Source: Chloroflexota bacterium
GTDB lineage: Bacteria; Chloroflexota; Dehalococcoidia; Lucifugimonadales; UBA3495
Length of the DNA: 5,391 nt
Assembly: GCA_022561675.1 (NCBI GenBank)
Contig: JADFQT010000178.1
Span: forward strand, 1 to 5,391
Reading direction: 5' to 3'
The position numbers and the translations under genes were made by a program. Shown here piece after piece: positions 4,856-5,391 of this stretch; positions within the stretch are counted from its first letter, which is position 1; every line of letters starts with the position of its first letter. Below the pieces are notes generated by a model that saw nothing but the letters and a program-made list of their open reading frames with translations, was not told the DNA's origin and searched no databases.

Positions 4856-5391
4856 TTACTGGGGAGACGTAGCGGTGAGGTCCACCCGGTCCACTCGGGC
4901 GGTTTGCCAGATAGCAGTTGGAGAGGCCTGGCACTCTCCCACACTAAAAATGACTTTTTTGCCGATGTAGGACACTCCCTGCGGAGGCTCCACCACTAGG
5001 GTATAGCTACCATCCTTCAGGACGGCTACTGCTGCCAACAGGCCGTCGATGCGGGCCGTGACTACGATGCCATCGGGGGCGATCACGCCGTCGACGCGGA
5101 CGGTGCCGGCGAATACGTGGGGCAAGGTCTGCCCGCTGGTATTGGGAGGGGTCGGCTGGAACTCGGAGAGGCAATTGACCGGTAGGGCCGGCAGCGGCTC
5201 TGTGTCAGTGCTGATTATCACGGGCGGCCTGGCCGTGGGCCGCGGAGTTGGGACAGGCAGCGGTGTGGGAACTGGCGTCGGCGTCGCGGCCGGTACAGGT
5301 ACGGCGGTTGGCGCCGTAGTCGGTTCGGAAGTAGGCTCGGGAGTCGTGGAAGCCGTTGGCTCAGGCGTGGGGACCGTCGTGGGTTGTTCCG
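4856..5391 (-). CDS. Pro/Thr-rich surface protein, C-terminal part (start beyond right edge)
   Basis: The frame is open to the right edge and ends at TAA 4856, giving at least 177 residues. The visible N-terminal part (nucleotides 5222-5389) is a Pro/Thr/Val/Glu low-complexity linker (repeating PEPT, PTPVPTP, PVPTPRPT units) of the kind that spans a cell envelope or is O-glycosylated. A short segment with one Cys follows, then a domain of about 80 residues, GTVRVDGVIAPDGIVVTARIDG to DRVDLTA. It has alternating hydrophobic strands and a GSYTLVVEPP turn, resembling carboxypeptidase-regulatory-like or Ig-like beta-sandwich repeats found in Chloroflexota secreted proteins. A second Cys lies in the domain (GECQ). 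A starting GTG at 5221 is only an artefact of frame scanning, as the frame continues upstream. No anchor or sorting motif appears at the C-terminus. Its signal peptide and any catalytic domain would lie outside the window; function is not assigned. Confidence 0.78.
   Translation of the reverse strand, partial: EQPTTVPTPEPTASTTPEPTSEPTTAPTAVPVPAATPTPVPTPLPVPTPRPTARPPVIISTDTEPLPALPVNCLSEFQPTPPNTSGQTLPHVFAGTVRVDGVIAPDGIVVTARIDGLLAAVAVLKDGSYTLVVEPPQGVSYIGKKVIFSVGECQASPTAIWQTARVDRVDLTATSPQ

Overview
The window looks like a fragment of a GC-rich, Gram-negative-type or monoderm environmental bacterium. The best guess is a Chloroflexota member (Dehalococcoidia / SAR202-like). That guess rests on three things: a luciferase-like flavin monooxygenase, a UGSC-family selenoprotein with its partner protein, and a secreted-type protein with a Pro/Thr-rich linker followed by a short beta-rich repeat domain of a kind common in Chloroflexota surface proteins. 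Taxonomy is inference; there is no rRNA or marker gene here.

Layout. Positions 1-419 hold no credible gene, but 17-130 can fold into a compact nested three-way junction. Two small one-helix membrane proteins (420-554, 568-813, + strand) form a tight pair. Positions 814-1465 are non-coding and contain a MITE/REP-like palindrome (1230-1270) and a candidate promoter. The central feature is a 183-residue selenoprotein gene (1466-2017, +), interrupted at codon 106 by an in-frame TGA that makes up the first residue of the motif U-G-S-C. Conventional gene calling splits it into two fragments. A candidate bacterial SECIS hairpin lies just downstream of the TGA. A 226-base gap with a branched hairpin structure and a degenerate repeat separates it from a 362-residue protein (2244-3332, +) of an uncharacterised family that I associate with UGSC proteins. 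A strong symmetrical terminator (3420-3452) serves this gene and the convergent flavin-dependent monooxygenase (3503-4696, -), which has a clear sigma70-type promoter at 4784-4811. The window ends with the C-terminal part of a Pro/Thr-rich surface protein (4856-5391, -), whose start lies beyond the right edge.

How they fit together. The UGSC selenoprotein has a UxxC redox motif in a context resembling the UGxC motif of glycine-reductase type selenoproteins, and it probably works with the 362-residue protein as a two-component reductive or thiol/selenol-chemistry module of unknown substrate. The monooxygenase is a separate transcription unit. It is typical of the expanded flavin monooxygenase families in SAR202-like Chloroflexota and may act on recalcitrant organic compounds. 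No selenocysteine machinery (selA, selB, selC, selD) lies in the window, so it must be encoded elsewhere if the TGA is decoded.
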